From the NCBI RefSeq assembly GCF_030376615.1, contig NZ_JARRAB010000001.1:303291-367290 (forward strand): a DNA stretch of 64,000 nt, given 5' to 3'. The notes beneath the pieces were generated by a model. That model was not told the DNA's origin and did no database searches. It was given only the letters and a program-made list of their open reading frames with translations. Positions 1-9,782 of this stretch are shown in pieces. Numbering within the stretch: position 1 is the stretch's first letter; every line of letters begins with the position of its first letter. This stretch comes from Pseudomonas sp. sp1636 (GTDB taxonomy: Bacteria > Pseudomonadota > Gammaproteobacteria > Pseudomonadales > Pseudomonadaceae). The translations under genes and the position numbers were made by a program.

Positions 1-95
1 TAAGAGACCGCTAGCGCCGTGCCGAGCACACCCAGGAACAGCACCAGCATCAGCAGGCTGCCCCTGGGCAATGGCTTGGCGAAGACCGTGCTCAT
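1..95 (-). CDS. ftsL: Cell division protein FtsL, N-terminal fragment (runs off window)
   Basis: Reading the minus strand from the ATG at 95 gives [20 protein letters not shown] and continues as a hydrophobic helix to the window edge. FtsL is a small bitopic protein of the divisome that works with FtsB and FtsQ. The visible part is the short cytoplasmic tail and most of the single membrane segment. The start codon overlaps the rsmH stop in an ATGA arrangement (92-95), the usual mraZ-rsmH-ftsL layout of the division/cell-wall cluster. Identity rests on position plus the Pseudomonas-like FAKPLP start. Only about 31 codons are visible. Confidence 0.85.
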   Translation of the reverse strand, partial: MSTVFAKPLPRGSLLMLVLFLGVLGTALAVS

Positions 96-1039
96 CGCAT
101 TTTCTCCGCCACACGCATGACCGCGCTACGCGAGCGCGGATTGGCCTTCAGCTCGGCTTCGGAAGCGAATTGCGGCTTGCCGATCAGCTTCAAACGGGGC
201 TCGAAGGCCTTGGGGATGATCGGCAGGTCACGCGGGTACTTGTCCTGCTCGCCCTTGGCCTGCTTGCGCATGAACTGCTTGACGATGCGATCCTCGAGGG
301 AATGGAAGCTGATCACCACCAAGCGCCCGCCCACTTCAAGCGTCTCCAGCGCGGCGTCGAGGCCACGTTGCAGATCGCCAAGTTCGTTATTGATGTAAAT
401 GCGCAGCCCCTGGAACGCGCGGGTCGCCGGATTCTTGCCCTTCTCCCAGGCAGGATTGGCCACCGTCAGCACCTGCGCCAGATCGGCGGTGCGCTCAAAG
501 GGCTGCTCCGCGCGGCGCAACACCACGGCTCGGGCCATGCGCCTGGCGAAACGCTCTTCGCCATATTCCTTGAACACCCTGGCGATTTCCTCTTCGCTGG
601 CGCTGGCGATCCACTGCGCCGCGCTGACGCCGCGCGTGGGATCCATGCGCATGTCCAGCGGGCCGTCGTTGAGAAAGCTGAAGCCACGTTCGGCATCGTC
701 CAGCTGCGGCGAGGAAACCCCCAGATCCAGCAGAATCCCACTGACCTTACCAGCCAGGCCGCGGACAACAGCTTCTTCGCCAAGTTCCGCGAAACTGCGC
801 TGCACAACGACAAAGCGGCCGTCTTCGGCCGCTAACTCGTTGCCCGTGGCAATCGCCAAGGGGTCCTTATCGAACCCCAACAAGCGCCCGTCTGACCCGA
901 GCTTTTCGAGGATCAACCGGCTATGCCCGCCACGGCCGAAGGTGCCATCCAGGTAGCAGCCACCCGCACGCACGGCCAACCCGTCGACAGCCTCGTCGAG
1001 TAGCACAGTAATATGGCGAAAGCTGCTGGTCATAGTCAC
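92..1039 (-). CDS. rsmH: 16S rRNA (cytosine(1402)-N(4))-methyltransferase RsmH
   Basis: This 315-residue protein matches RsmH (MraW) in length and motifs. It methylates N4 of C1402 in the ribosomal decoding site using S-adenosylmethionine. The SAM-binding segment [10 protein letters not shown] lies near residue 31, followed by [14 protein letters not shown] and, later, [14 protein letters not shown] and [10 protein letters not shown] blocks typical of the family. The start overlaps the mraZ stop by four bases (ATGA at 1036-1039) and the stop overlaps the ftsL start in the same way, so the three genes are translationally coupled. An in-frame ATG two codons downstream is a possible alternative start. 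Confidence 0.97.
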   Translation of the reverse strand: MTMTSSFRHITVLLDEAVDGLAVRAGGCYLDGTFGRGGHSRLILEKLGSDGRLLGFDKDPLAIATGNELAAEDGRFVVVQRSFAELGEEAVVRGLAGKVSGILLDLGVSSPQLDDAERGFSFLNDGPLDMRMDPTRGVSAAQWIASASEEEIARVFKEYGEERFARRMARAVVLRRAEQPFERTADLAQVLTVANPAWEKGKNPATRAFQGLRIYINNELGDLQRGLDAALETLEVGGRLVVISFHSLEDRIVKQFMRKQAKGEQDKYPRDLPIIPKAFEPRLKLIGKPQFASEAELKANPRSRSAVMRVAEKMR

Positions 1040-1491
1040 AGGATCAAGTCACGTAGTTCGTCGGACAAAGCACCCGGTTGCTTGATGGCCGCCAAATCGG
1101 CATCGGCGACCGCATTCCAGGCATCTTCGTCCCACAGTTGAAATTTATTCAGTTGGCCGACCAACATCGCGCGCTTATCCAGCTTGGCGTACTCGCGCAG
1201 ACGCGGCGGCACCAGAAAACGGCCGCTGGCATCCAGCTCGAGGTCAACGGCATTACCGATCAGCAAGCGCTGTAAACGGCGATTCTCCTCACGAAAGGAC
1301 GCCAGCTCACGCAACTTGGCCTCAATCAGTTCCCACTCAGCCAGTGGGTAGACACATAGACAGGGGTCGATGGCATCGATGGTCACGATAAGCTGGCCCG
1401 CACAACGCGACACGAGCTCGTCCCGATACCGACTTGGTATCGCGAGTCGCCCTTTGGCGTCGAGACTGATGGCGTTGGCTCCACGAAACAC
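1036..1491 (-). CDS. mraZ: Transcriptional regulator MraZ
   Basis: The 151-residue product has the two tandem SpoVT/AbrB-like half-domains of MraZ, each with its DxxGR signature (DAKGR near residue 12, DASGR near residue 88). MraZ is a ring-forming DNA-binding protein that represses its own operon and is the first gene of the division/cell-wall cluster. The start is GTG at 1491, preceded by AAGGGGA. Upstream lie four boxes spaced exactly 10 bases apart that fit the known MraZ target pattern, so autoregulation is likely. Stop and rsmH start overlap. Confidence 0.96.
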   Translation of the reverse strand: MFRGANAISLDAKGRLAIPSRYRDELVSRCAGQLIVTIDAIDPCLCVYPLAEWELIEAKLRELASFREENRRLQRLLIGNAVDLELDASGRFLVPPRLREYAKLDKRAMLVGQLNKFQLWDEDAWNAVADADLAAIKQPGALSDELRDLIL

Positions 1492-1524
1492 AGTTGCGCT
1501 TCCCCTTAAATTAGCTATCCATGC

Positions 1525-1558
1525 CCAAAAAACCCCACTTCATGCCACTTCTTACCAC
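1525..1558 (-). promoter_or_regulatory. MraZ operator: four 10-nt-spaced boxes
   Basis: On the minus strand the leader of mraZ reads GTGG, GTGG, GTGG and TTGG at an exact period of 10 bases (plus-strand CCAC at 1555, 1545, 1535 and CCAA at 1525). Tandem GTGG-type boxes with short spacers upstream of mraZ are the established MraZ target in other bacteria. They lie between the promoter and the mraZ start, where bound protein would block transcription. Confidence 0.75.
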
Positions 1559-1566
1559 CTGCACAC

Positions 1567-1596
1567 ACTATAGAAACGCCCACACCCCACCGTCAA
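1567..1596 (-). promoter_or_regulatory. Sigma-70 promoter for mraZ
   Basis: The minus strand shows TTGACG (1596-1591), an 18-base spacer, and TATAGT (1572-1567). This places the transcription start near 1560, just upstream of the four MraZ boxes and about 70 bases before the mraZ GTG start. It is the strongest sigma-70-like pair in the intergenic region. Confidence 0.6.
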
Positions 1597-1803
1597 GGCG
1601 CGCCTGGAGGGAAAAAGCCTTACAGAACGGCAATTTAGCCAACTAAAGAGGAGTAAGAGCGGAGCATTGGACGGGGTTTTTTGAGGCAATCTGAGCGTGC
1701 ACAGCAAGCTGCACTTCAAACTTAAAGTAATTTGTTAAGAGTAAGATTTTTTCGGTCTTAAAAAAGCGAGGAGTAAAGGTGTCGCGGATAGAAAGGAAAG
1801 GTG

Positions 1804-2160
1804 GAGAGTCGATCTGTAAGCCGGGTTCTGTCGAGGACAGTCATTCCTCTACGGCGTACATCACTGCACGCCTTTAGCAACCTACCCGGTTCCAGCGCGG
1901 GCCACGCCAATGGAACCCTATTTGGTCTTGCTCCGAGTGGGGTTTGCCTAGCCACGGACTGTTACCAGCCGCGCGGTGCGCTCTTACCGCACCTTTTCAC
2001 CCTTACCGGCGCCGAAGCGCTTAGGCGGTTATTTTCTGTGGCACTTTCCGTAGGCTCACGCCTCCCAGGCGTTACCTGGCACTCTGCCCTATGGAGCCCG
2101 GACTTTCCTCCCCCGCATTTCGCAGAACGAAACACGGCAGCGACTGTCCGATCGACTCTC
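1804..2160 (-). ncRNA. rnpB: RNase P RNA (M1 RNA), type A
   Basis: This is the catalytic RNA of ribonuclease P, which matures tRNA 5' ends. The minus strand begins AGAGTCGATCGGACAGTCGC and ends with a complementary ATCGACTCT, forming the terminal P1 helix. The conserved GGAGGAAAGTCCGGGCTCC block (CR I) lies just inside the 5' end (about 2087-2116), and the 3' CCGGCTTACAGATCGA-type segment is present near 1806-1825. The length of about 357 nt fits gamma-proteobacterial type A RNA. Ends are placed from the P1 helix and may be off by a few bases. Confidence 0.95.
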
Positions 2161-2168
2161 CGCCGCCA

Positions 2169-2197
2169 AGGTTACCGGCACGCGCCCGATAGAACAA
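2169..2197 (-). promoter_or_regulatory. Putative rnpB promoter
   Basis: Upstream of RNase P RNA the minus strand carries TTGTTC (2197-2192), a 17-base spacer and TAACCT (2174-2169). The expected transcription start, 6-9 bases further, coincides with the start of the P1 helix near 2160. Confidence 0.5.
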
Positions 2198-2200
2198 GGC

Positions 2201-3073
2201 TCAAGCGTCGTTCTGCCGCGCCAACGCCGCCTGATAGAGCAGGTTCTTGCGCACCCCGGTAATTTCCGCCGCCAGCGCCGCCGCTCGCTTGAGCGGCATT
2301 TCCTTGAGCAACAGCTCGAGCACCCGCAGCGCCTCGGCACTGACCGCCGCCTCGCCCTCGGGAGCCTGCCAACCCGCCACCAGCACCACGCACTCGCCGC
2401 GCTGCTGATTGCTATCGGCCGCCACCCAGGCGCTCAACTCGGCCAAGGGCAGGCCTTTGAGCGTCTCGAAGGTCTTGGTCAGTTCACGCGCCAGCAGTGC
2501 CGGGCGCTCGGCGCCGAACACCACCTGCATGTCTTCCAGGCACTCGAGGATGCGGTGTGGCGCTTCATAGAAGATCAGCGTGCGCGGCTCTTCCTTTACC
2601 TGCTCCAGGCGCGCACGACGCCCAGCCGTCTTGGCCGGTAGAAAACCCTCGAAAATAAACCGGTCGGACGGCAAGCCCGCCGCCGACAGCGCCGCAATCA
2701 GCGCACAGGCGCCCGGCACCGGCACCACGGCGACTCCGGCGGCCCGCGCCTGACGCACCAGGTGGTAACCCGGGTCGGAAATCAACGGCGTACCAGCGTC
2801 GGAAATCAACGCCACATCCTCGCCGCCCAGCAAGCGCGCGAGAAAGCGCCCGCCCTGATCGCGCTCGTTGTGCTCATGACAGGCGGCCAGCGGCGTGGCA
2901 ATCCCGAAGTGCTGCAGCAGGCGGGCGGAGTGGCGGGTGTCCTCGGCGGCAATCAAGCTCACATCGCCGAGCACCTTGAGCGCCCGCGCACTGATGTCGT
3001 CCAGGTTGCCAATTGGCGTGGCGACCACATACAGGGTGCCGGGGGTGGAATTCGATGCACCGGAAGTGGTCAC
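2201..3073 (-). CDS. rsmI: 16S rRNA (cytidine(1402)-2'-O)-methyltransferase RsmI
   Basis: RsmI adds the 2'-O-methyl group to C1402, the same base that RsmH modifies. The SAM-dependent tetrapyrrole-methylase-like fold is recognised from [15 protein letters not shown] near the N-terminus, [11 protein letters not shown], and [17 protein letters not shown] place the start at the GTG at 3073 (290 residues), because AGAGG sits eight bases upstream and the family motif begins about a dozen residues later. An ATG at 3121 in the same frame would add 16 unconserved residues. The gene is divergent from lpoA, a common arrangement in gamma-proteobacteria. Confidence 0.95.
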   Translation of the reverse strand: MTTSGASNSTPGTLYVVATPIGNLDDISARALKVLGDVSLIAAEDTRHSARLLQHFGIATPLAACHEHNERDQGGRFLARLLGGEDVALISDAGTPLISDPGYHLVRQARAAGVAVVPVPGACALIAALSAAGLPSDRFIFEGFLPAKTAGRRARLEQVKEEPRTLIFYEAPHRILECLEDMQVVFGAERPALLARELTKTFETLKGLPLAELSAWVAADSNQQRGECVVLVAGWQAPEGEAAVSAEALRVLELLLKEMPLKRAAALAAEITGVRKNLLYQAALARQNDA

Positions 3074-3154
3074 AGCACCAGCCTCTTCAATCGCAAAAGC
3101 GCGCATTGTAGCCCGTTTCACGCCATCGACATCGCGCCAGGGCCAGGCCTTGGG

Positions 3155-3160
3155 TACAAT
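3155..3160 (+). promoter_or_regulatory. Possible -10 element for lpoA
   Basis: TACAAT lies 36 bases before the lpoA start in the rsmI/lpoA divergent spacer. No convincing -35 element is seen at 16-18 bases upstream, so this is a weak call based on the -10 match alone. Confidence 0.3.
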
Positions 3161-3196
3161 TCGCCGTTCATTTGATCAAGTATCAGGAACGCTTAC

Positions 3197-5008
3197 ATGA
3201 TCGCCTGCCTGCGTCCGCTCCTCGTTCTCTGCTTTGCCGGCCTGCTTGGCGCCTGCGCCAGCTCGCCCTCATCTACCCTGGGGGAACTGCCGCGCACCCC
3301 TCAAGCCAACATCGAGCAACTGCTGCAGCAAGCCGACGCCAGCAAGCCCGAACCAGCCGCCCTGCTGCGCCTGGCTGCCGCGGATCTGGCTTACCAGCAG
3401 AAAAATATCGCGCGCGCCGACAGCATCCTCGAACAAGTGCCACTCAACAACCTGAAACCGGCCCAGCAGATCTACGCCAGCACCCTGGCCGCCGAACTGG
3501 CACTGGCACGCGAAAAACCCAAAGCCGCCCTGAAAGCGCTCGGCCATCCGAGCCTGGAGCGCCTGGCAGAGCTGCCGATTGAGCAGCAAATACGCACCCA
3601 ACTGGCTCGCGCCAACGCCCTGCAGGCCGATGGACAGATCCTTGCCGCCGCGCGCGAACGCGTGTACATCGCCCCACTGCTCAGCGGCGAAACCGCCCAA
3701 CGCAACCACGAAACGATCTGGGAGCTGACCTCCAGCCTACCCAGCGAGCAACTGCTCAGCAGCGACGGAACCGACCTGGCCGGATGGCTGGGCCTGGCTC
3801 GGGCGGCCAAGCCCCCCGGCACCCTGCAACAGCAGCAAGCCGCCATCGATACCTGGCTGGCACAGAACCCGCAGCATCCCGCCGCCCTGCAGTTACCGCC
3901 GGCACTGAGCCAACTGCAAGAACTCTCCAGCCAACCTTTGCACGAAATCGCCCTGCTGCTGCCACAACAAGGCCCGCTTGCAGCCGTAGCACGCGCCTTG
4001 CGCGACGGCTTTCTCTCCGCCCACTATCGGGCCAAGCAGGCCGGGCAGAACCCGCCCGACATCCAGTTCTATGACAGCTCGAGCATGGACTCCCTGGATG
4101 AGTTCTACCGCCAGGCACAGGCGGCCGGCGTCGAGCTGGTGATCGGCCCACTGGAAAAGCCGTTGGTCAAACAACTCAGCGATCGCGAGCAACTACCGAT
4201 CACCACCCTGGCCCTGAACTACAGCGATCCAGGCCAGGAAGGCCCGGCGCAGCTGTTCCAGTTCGGCCTCGCCGCCGAAGACGAAGCGCGCGAAGTGGCA
4301 CGCCGCGCCTGGGCCGACGGCATGCGCCGGGCAGCCGCCCTGGTGCCGCGCGGCGACTGGGGCGACCGGGTTCTCGATGCCTTCCGGCAGAGCTGGCAAG
4401 CCCAGGGCGGCACCCTGATCGCCGCCGAACACGTCGACCAACCGGTCGAACTGGCCCGGCAAATTGCCGAGCTGTTCCAATTGCGCGAAAGCGAAGCACG
4501 CACCAAGCGCCTGAAGAACACCCTGGGCGTTGCGGTGGCCGCACAGCCGGCACGGCGCCAGGACATCGATTTCATCTTCCTGGCGGCGACCCCGCAGCAA
4601 GCGCAGCAGATCAAACCGACCCTGGCCTTCCAGTACGCTGGCGACGTGCCCGTGTACGCCACTTCGCACCTGTTTACCGGCAACCACAGCAGCGCCCAGT
4701 ATCAAGACCTGAACGGCATTCGCTTTTGCGAAACGCCCTGGCTGCTCAACGTCAACGATCCCGTACGTCAGCAAGTCGAAAGCCAGTGGCCGCAAGCCGG
4801 TGGCAGTCTCGGCCGGCTCTATGCTATGGGCGCCGACGCCTACCTCCTGGCCCCGCGCCTGAGCCAGCTCAAGGCCCTGCCAGAGACGCGGATCGACGGC
4901 CTGTCGGGCAGCCTCGGCCTCAATCCGGCACAGCGCATCGAGCGCCAACTGCCCTGGGCCGAGTTTCGCGGCGGTCGCGTCGAGCACCTGCCAGACAACC
5001 TCAATTGA
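3197..5008 (+). CDS. lpoA: Penicillin-binding protein activator LpoA (outer-membrane lipoprotein)
   Basis: The 603-residue product has a lipoprotein signal with lipobox LLGAC near residues 16-20, then an alpha-helical TPR-like N-terminal region, an Ala/Gln-rich linker, and a C-terminal domain resembling periplasmic ligand-binding folds (from about residue 245, EIALLLPQQGPLAAVARALRDG-like). LpoA reaches across the periplasm to stimulate peptidoglycan synthesis by the class A penicillin-binding protein PBP1a. It is first in an operon with yraN, gmhA and a BON lipoprotein. Its stop overlaps the yraN start. Confidence 0.93.
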   Translation: MIACLRPLLVLCFAGLLGACASSPSSTLGELPRTPQANIEQLLQQADASKPEPAALLRLAAADLAYQQKNIARADSILEQVPLNNLKPAQQIYASTLAAELALAREKPKAALKALGHPSLERLAELPIEQQIRTQLARANALQADGQILAAARERVYIAPLLSGETAQRNHETIWELTSSLPSEQLLSSDGTDLAGWLGLARAAKPPGTLQQQQAAIDTWLAQNPQHPAALQLPPALSQLQELSSQPLHEIALLLPQQGPLAAVARALRDGFLSAHYRAKQAGQNPPDIQFYDSSSMDSLDEFYRQAQAAGVELVIGPLEKPLVKQLSDREQLPITTLALNYSDPGQEGPAQLFQFGLAAEDEAREVARRAWADGMRRAAALVPRGDWGDRVLDAFRQSWQAQGGTLIAAEHVDQPVELARQIAELFQLRESEARTKRLKNTLGVAVAAQPARRQDIDFIFLAATPQQAQQIKPTLAFQYAGDVPVYATSHLFTGNHSSAQYQDLNGIRFCETPWLLNVNDPVRQQVESQWPQAGGSLGRLYAMGADAYLLAPRLSQLKALPETRIDGLSGSLGLNPAQRIERQLPWAEFRGGRVEHLPDNLN

Positions 5009-5379
5009 TCGACCACAACAGCACCCAGAGCAGCGGCAGGGCCGCCGAAGAGCTGGCCCGCCTGCATCTGCAGCAACACGGTCTGAAGCTTTTGGCGCAG
5101 AACTGGAGCTGCCGCCGCGGCGAGCTTGATCTGGTCATGCTCGACGCCGATACAGTAGTATTCGTCGAGGTCCGCTACCGTCGACACTCCGCCTGGGGCG
5201 GCGCTGCGGAGAGCGTGGACGCACGCAAGCGCGACAAGCTCACGAGAGCCGCCATGCACTTTTTGCAGGAACAATCGCGCTGGGCCAAACACCCCTGCCG
5301 GTTCGACGTGATTGCCATAACCGCCGAAGGCAGCTCGACTCCCCGACTGAACTGGATTCAAAACGCCTTTGACACCTGA
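5005..5379 (+). CDS. YraN family protein (UPF0102, endonuclease-like fold)
   Basis: The conserved part is SSGRAAEELARLHLQQHGLK, then LAQNWSCRRGELDLVMLDAD and FVEVRYRRHSAWGGAAESV. The E-L-D ... V-E-V-R pattern is the catalytic-like core of the restriction-endonuclease/Holliday-resolvase fold found in this uncharacterised family. The reading frame stays open upstream inside lpoA, but homology begins here. I choose the TTG at 5005, which overlaps the lpoA stop (TTGA) and gives 124 residues, the usual family length. The biochemical role is not established. Confidence 0.88.
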   Translation: MIDHNSTQSSGRAAEELARLHLQQHGLKLLAQNWSCRRGELDLVMLDADTVVFVEVRYRRHSAWGGAAESVDARKRDKLTRAAMHFLQEQSRWAKHPCRFDVIAITAEGSSTPRLNWIQNAFDT

Positions 5380-6533
<1,154 letters not shown>

Positions 6534-7257
6534 GGACAGCGCAAGCTGCAATGAACATCATCTCGAGAGGAGGCGGGATCGCCCCGCCATCTTCTCGGCG
6601 GTTGTGAAAATATCGAGCGCCGTCGCGAGGCTGTCTCCAGACATTCGCGGCGAGCGTTTTTCACCGCCGCAGGCCCCAGCCTATTGATCGCCGACCTCCT
6701 GGCGCGCGCTTCGTCCCCCAGGCGCATCAGGTTCCGCCACCCGGTGAAGGGTCGCGGCCATTGCCCGTCAGAACACACAACGAAGTTTGTAACGCTCCCA
6801 GCCGTCGGATTCCGAGAGGCCGTTTACTGCGGCTCAACTTGGAGTAGTTGTTCCAGCCACGCGGCACGCTGTTTCACGCCATGTTTGGCGCACGCAAAAG
6901 GCTCTGTACCCGTTAGGTGTTGTATCACCAGGCGCGAACTGCCTGCGATCCGTAGGAGGCCCGACCTCGGGGCGAGCTTTGGCTATATCCGCGAAACGAT
7001 GAGCAGGCAGCCCTGCGGGCTACATTCGCCGCGGGGTCGCGTGACCCACATGGATGTGGGAAATGCCGCTAGCCTGTCAGGAACAGGCGCGGCCCTCCTA
7101 CAAGAGATCGCGCATGCAACACATAATTGGGACATAGCCAAAAAAGGTTCTTTCCACTCACGCACGCGAACCGGGCTGCTTGAATAAGGTTGCAAGCCAT
7201 TTGCGCATGTAAATGCAAAGCAATATCATTCGCGCTCTTTTTTATGGAGCGCTTCCG
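6534..7257. other. Gene-free spacer with interspersed-repeat debris
   Basis: No convincing coding frame is seen in these roughly 720 bases. The 3' half (about 6940-7107) is a copy of the dispersed repeat family seen at many gene borders in this window. The 5' half has no recognised content. This is the point where PAO1-like gene order is lost. Confidence 0.5.
6945..7107. repeat. Interspersed repeat, family A
   Basis: Contains GTAGGAGGCCCGACC near 6952, GGTCGCGTGACCCACATGGA near 7034, GGAAATGCCGCTAGCC and GCGCGGCCCTCCTACAAGAG. The same blocks recur near 36.7-36.9 kb, 43.4-43.56 kb and 49.43-49.57 kb. Confidence 0.65.
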
Positions 7258-9378
7258 GTGATCGTCTTACGTTTGAATCCACTCTATCTCTCGCTGCTGG
7301 GCGCTTTCGCCGTGCAGGTCGTGCATGCCGAATCGAACACCGCGCTGGAAATTCCAGCCGCCGTGGTAACCGCACAGCAGCAACAGACCAGTTACAAGCC
7401 CAGCCGCAGCAAGAGCGCGCTGAAGATCGACGCGCCGCTGCGCGACATCCCGCAGACGGTCAACGTCATCCCGCAGAGCCTGATCAAGGATCAGGGCGCC
7501 CAGTCGCTGGAAGACGTGCTGAAGAACGTGCCCGGCGTCGGCCTGTCCAACGGCGACGGCCAGCGCGACCAGGTCACCATCCGTGGCTTCAGCGCCATCG
7601 GCGACCAGTACATCGACGGCATCCGCGACGACGCCCTGTACTACCGCGACCTGTCCAATATCGAGCGAGTGGAAGTGATCAAGGGCCCCGCCGCCGTGCT
7701 TTACGGCCGCGGCTCCTCCGGCGGCCTGATCAACAGCGTGAGCAAGCGCCCGACCTTCGCCCCGGTGCAGGAAGTCGGCGTCAGCGTCGACAGCGAAGGC
7801 AAGAAACGCAGCCAGTTCGATGCCGGCTGGGCCGACCAGGAGCACGGCGACAAGGCTTTTCGGGTCACCGGTGCACTGGAGGACAGCGACGGCTTCCGCG
7901 ACGACGCCTTCCTCGAGCGCAAGGCCCTGGCGCCTTCGGCCTACTTCAAGCTGTCCGACGACCTGGAACTCAACCTGGGCGCCAGCTACCTGTACGACAA
8001 GCGCCTGATCGACTTCGGCATTCCGGCGCTGAACGGCCGCCCGGTGAAGGTCGATTCGGGCAAGCGTTTCGGCTCCGCCGACCCGGACCAGGACTACACC
8101 CGCAGCGAGGTGTTCTCCCTCACCGCCGGCCTCGACTACCAGATCAACGACGACTTCAGCCTGTCCAACACCAGCCGCTACTACCACTACGATCTGGATC
8201 GCAACAACACCCTGGCCCACACCGACGCCAACCGCTTCGTCACCGCCGCCAACGGCGAGCTGCTGGTCAAGCTGCGCCGCGGCAACGTGCAGCGCAAGGA
8301 AGATGGCTGGTTCAACCAGACCGAGCTGAAGCAACAGGCCCAGCTCGCCGGCATGCAGCACAACCTGCTCTACGGCGTGGAACTGGGTCGGCAGGACAAG
8401 CACCAGTCGGTCTTCAGCCAGAGCGATGTGGCGCGAGTACCGGTGTTCCGCGACGGCCTGGTCGAAGTACCGTTCACGGCCGCGCAACAGACCTCCAAGG
8501 GGCTCAACAGCCAGGACACCGCCGGCTTCTATGTGCAGGATCTGATCGAACTGGCGCCGCACTGGAAGGCCCTGCTCGGCGTGCGCTACGACGTGTTCGA
8601 CCAGAAATTCCAGAATGACCTGGACGACAGCGACATCGCGCGCACCGACCGCACCTGGAGCCCGCGGGTCGGCCTGGTCTACCAGCCGGATCAGGTGCAG
8701 TCCTACTACGTGTCGGTGAGCCGCTCCTACCAGCCGTCAGGCGAAACTTTCCCGCTGAATAATTCGATCAAGGATCTGGAACCGGAGCAGACCACCAACT
8801 ACGAGCTGGGCGGCAAGTGGGATCTGCTCGATCAGCGCCTGTCGCTGACCGCCGCGCTGTTCCGCCTGGAGCGCACCGACATGAAGACCAGCGACCCGGC
8901 CAATCCGGGCCAGACCATACTCGCCGGCGAACAACGCACCGACGGTTTCGAGACCACCCTGACCGGCCAGCTCAGCGACAAGTGGCAGGTCTATGCCGGC
9001 TACGCCTACCTGGACGCGGAGATCACCAAGTCCAACAGCAAGACCAATGGCGTGGCCAACGAAGGCCAGACCCCGACCCTGACCCCACGGCACAGCGCCA
9101 ACCTCTGGCTGGTACGCTCGCTGAGCCAACAGTGGCGAGTCGGCATGGGTGCCAACTACGTCGACGAGCGCTACACCGCCCTGGATAACGTCACCGTCAT
9201 GCCCGGCTACACCACCTTCGATGCCGCGCTGCTGTACAACCAGCCGCAATGGGACGCGGCCCTGCGCCTGCGCAACCTGTTCGACAAGGACTACTACGCC
9301 TCGGCTCACGGCTCGGTGGACCTGATCACCCCCGGCGCGCCGCGCAGCCTGGAACTGAGCGCCAACTACCGCTTCTAA
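7258..9378 (+). CDS. TonB-dependent siderophore receptor (catecholate type)
   Basis: This outer-membrane receptor should import ferric siderophore using TonB energy. After a signal peptide ending near VVHAES, a TonB-box-like stretch (EIPAAVVTA) precedes the plug domain (APLRDIPQTVNVIPQSLI, VPGVGLSNGDGQRDQVTIRG, NIERVEVIKGPAAVLYGRG) and a 22-strand barrel ending ELSANYRF with terminal Phe. I choose the GTG at 7258 because GGAG lies eight bases upstream and it leaves a clean signal peptide. An ATG at 7213 is possible. The sequence AGCAATATCATTCGC just upstream is only a poor Fur-box match. The substrate is unknown. Confidence 0.9.
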   Translation: MIVLRLNPLYLSLLGAFAVQVVHAESNTALEIPAAVVTAQQQQTSYKPSRSKSALKIDAPLRDIPQTVNVIPQSLIKDQGAQSLEDVLKNVPGVGLSNGDGQRDQVTIRGFSAIGDQYIDGIRDDALYYRDLSNIERVEVIKGPAAVLYGRGSSGGLINSVSKRPTFAPVQEVGVSVDSEGKKRSQFDAGWADQEHGDKAFRVTGALEDSDGFRDDAFLERKALAPSAYFKLSDDLELNLGASYLYDKRLIDFGIPALNGRPVKVDSGKRFGSADPDQDYTRSEVFSLTAGLDYQINDDFSLSNTSRYYHYDLDRNNTLAHTDANRFVTAANGELLVKLRRGNVQRKEDGWFNQTELKQQAQLAGMQHNLLYGVELGRQDKHQSVFSQSDVARVPVFRDGLVEVPFTAAQQTSKGLNSQDTAGFYVQDLIELAPHWKALLGVRYDVFDQKFQNDLDDSDIARTDRTWSPRVGLVYQPDQVQSYYVSVSRSYQPSGETFPLNNSIKDLEPEQTTNYELGGKWDLLDQRLSLTAALFRLERTDMKTSDPANPGQTILAGEQRTDGFETTLTGQLSDKWQVYAGYAYLDAEITKSNSKTNGVANEGQTPTLTPRHSANLWLVRSLSQQWRVGMGANYVDERYTALDNVTVMPGYTTFDAALLYNQPQWDAALRLRNLFDKDYYASAHGSVDLITPGAPRSLELSANYRF

Positions 9379-9445
9379 ACGCTATGGATCCGTTAACTGT
9401 TGCCAACACACCCAGGCGTGAGGCTTTACCCGTAGCGGCTTCAAC

Positions 9446-9475
9446 CGCGAATTTCGCGGATAAACCCGCGCCTAC
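9446..9475. repeat. Short palindromic (REP-like) repeat
   Basis: CGCGAATTTCGCG is followed by GGATAAACCCGCGCCTAC. The block GTAGGCGCGGATTTATCCGCG at 20568-20588 is an inverted-orientation relative. This resembles the extragenic palindromes common in Pseudomonas. Confidence 0.5.
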
Positions 9476-9714
9476 AACACTCCCCTCATGCAACGCGTAA
9501 CCGGACATCGCCTTTCTAAACAGTGAACCCGCGCTCCGGCCCCGCTCGACCGGGGCGCGGACGTTCCCAGCGACGCCCCGCCCTGCCGCCGCCAGCCTCC
9601 TGAACAGGCCGTTGAACAATGCAGGCGAGGCGGCCAAGACATCGCTACCCTTTCCCTGGCCGCTTGCCTGCCGCCGGACAGAGTGCCCAGGATTGCGCCC
9701 ATGCTACAGACAGC

Positions 9715-9742
9715 AGAAGGCCGCCCACAGGGACGGCCTTCT
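9715..9742. terminator. Bidirectional terminator between convergent receptors
   Basis: A perfect 9-bp stem, AGAAGGCCG pairing with CGGCCTTCT, around a 10-base loop. It sits between two genes that face each other. T-tracts on either side are weak, so the strength is uncertain. Confidence 0.55.
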
Positions 9743-9782
9743 GCCAAGTTACGGTTGAGCGCGACAGGCTAGCAGGCCGTAC

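Larger units (their letters stand above)
9379..9782. other. Convergent spacer with repeats
   Basis: This spacer lies between the 3' ends of two TonB receptors and has no credible gene. It contains a palindromic REP-like block (9446-9475), a segment near 9606-9640 resembling the left end of the MITE-like element at 15.3 kb (AGGCCGTTGAACAATGCAGG), and a terminator hairpin. Confidence 0.5.

Noticed and set aside
6684..7187. 167-codon frame before the first TonB receptor
   Set aside because: Passes through the interspersed repeat; no conserved features or ribosome-binding site.
7217..7235. Fur box upstream of the first TonB receptor
   Set aside because: AGCAATATCATTCGC region matches the consensus too poorly to call as a separate feature.
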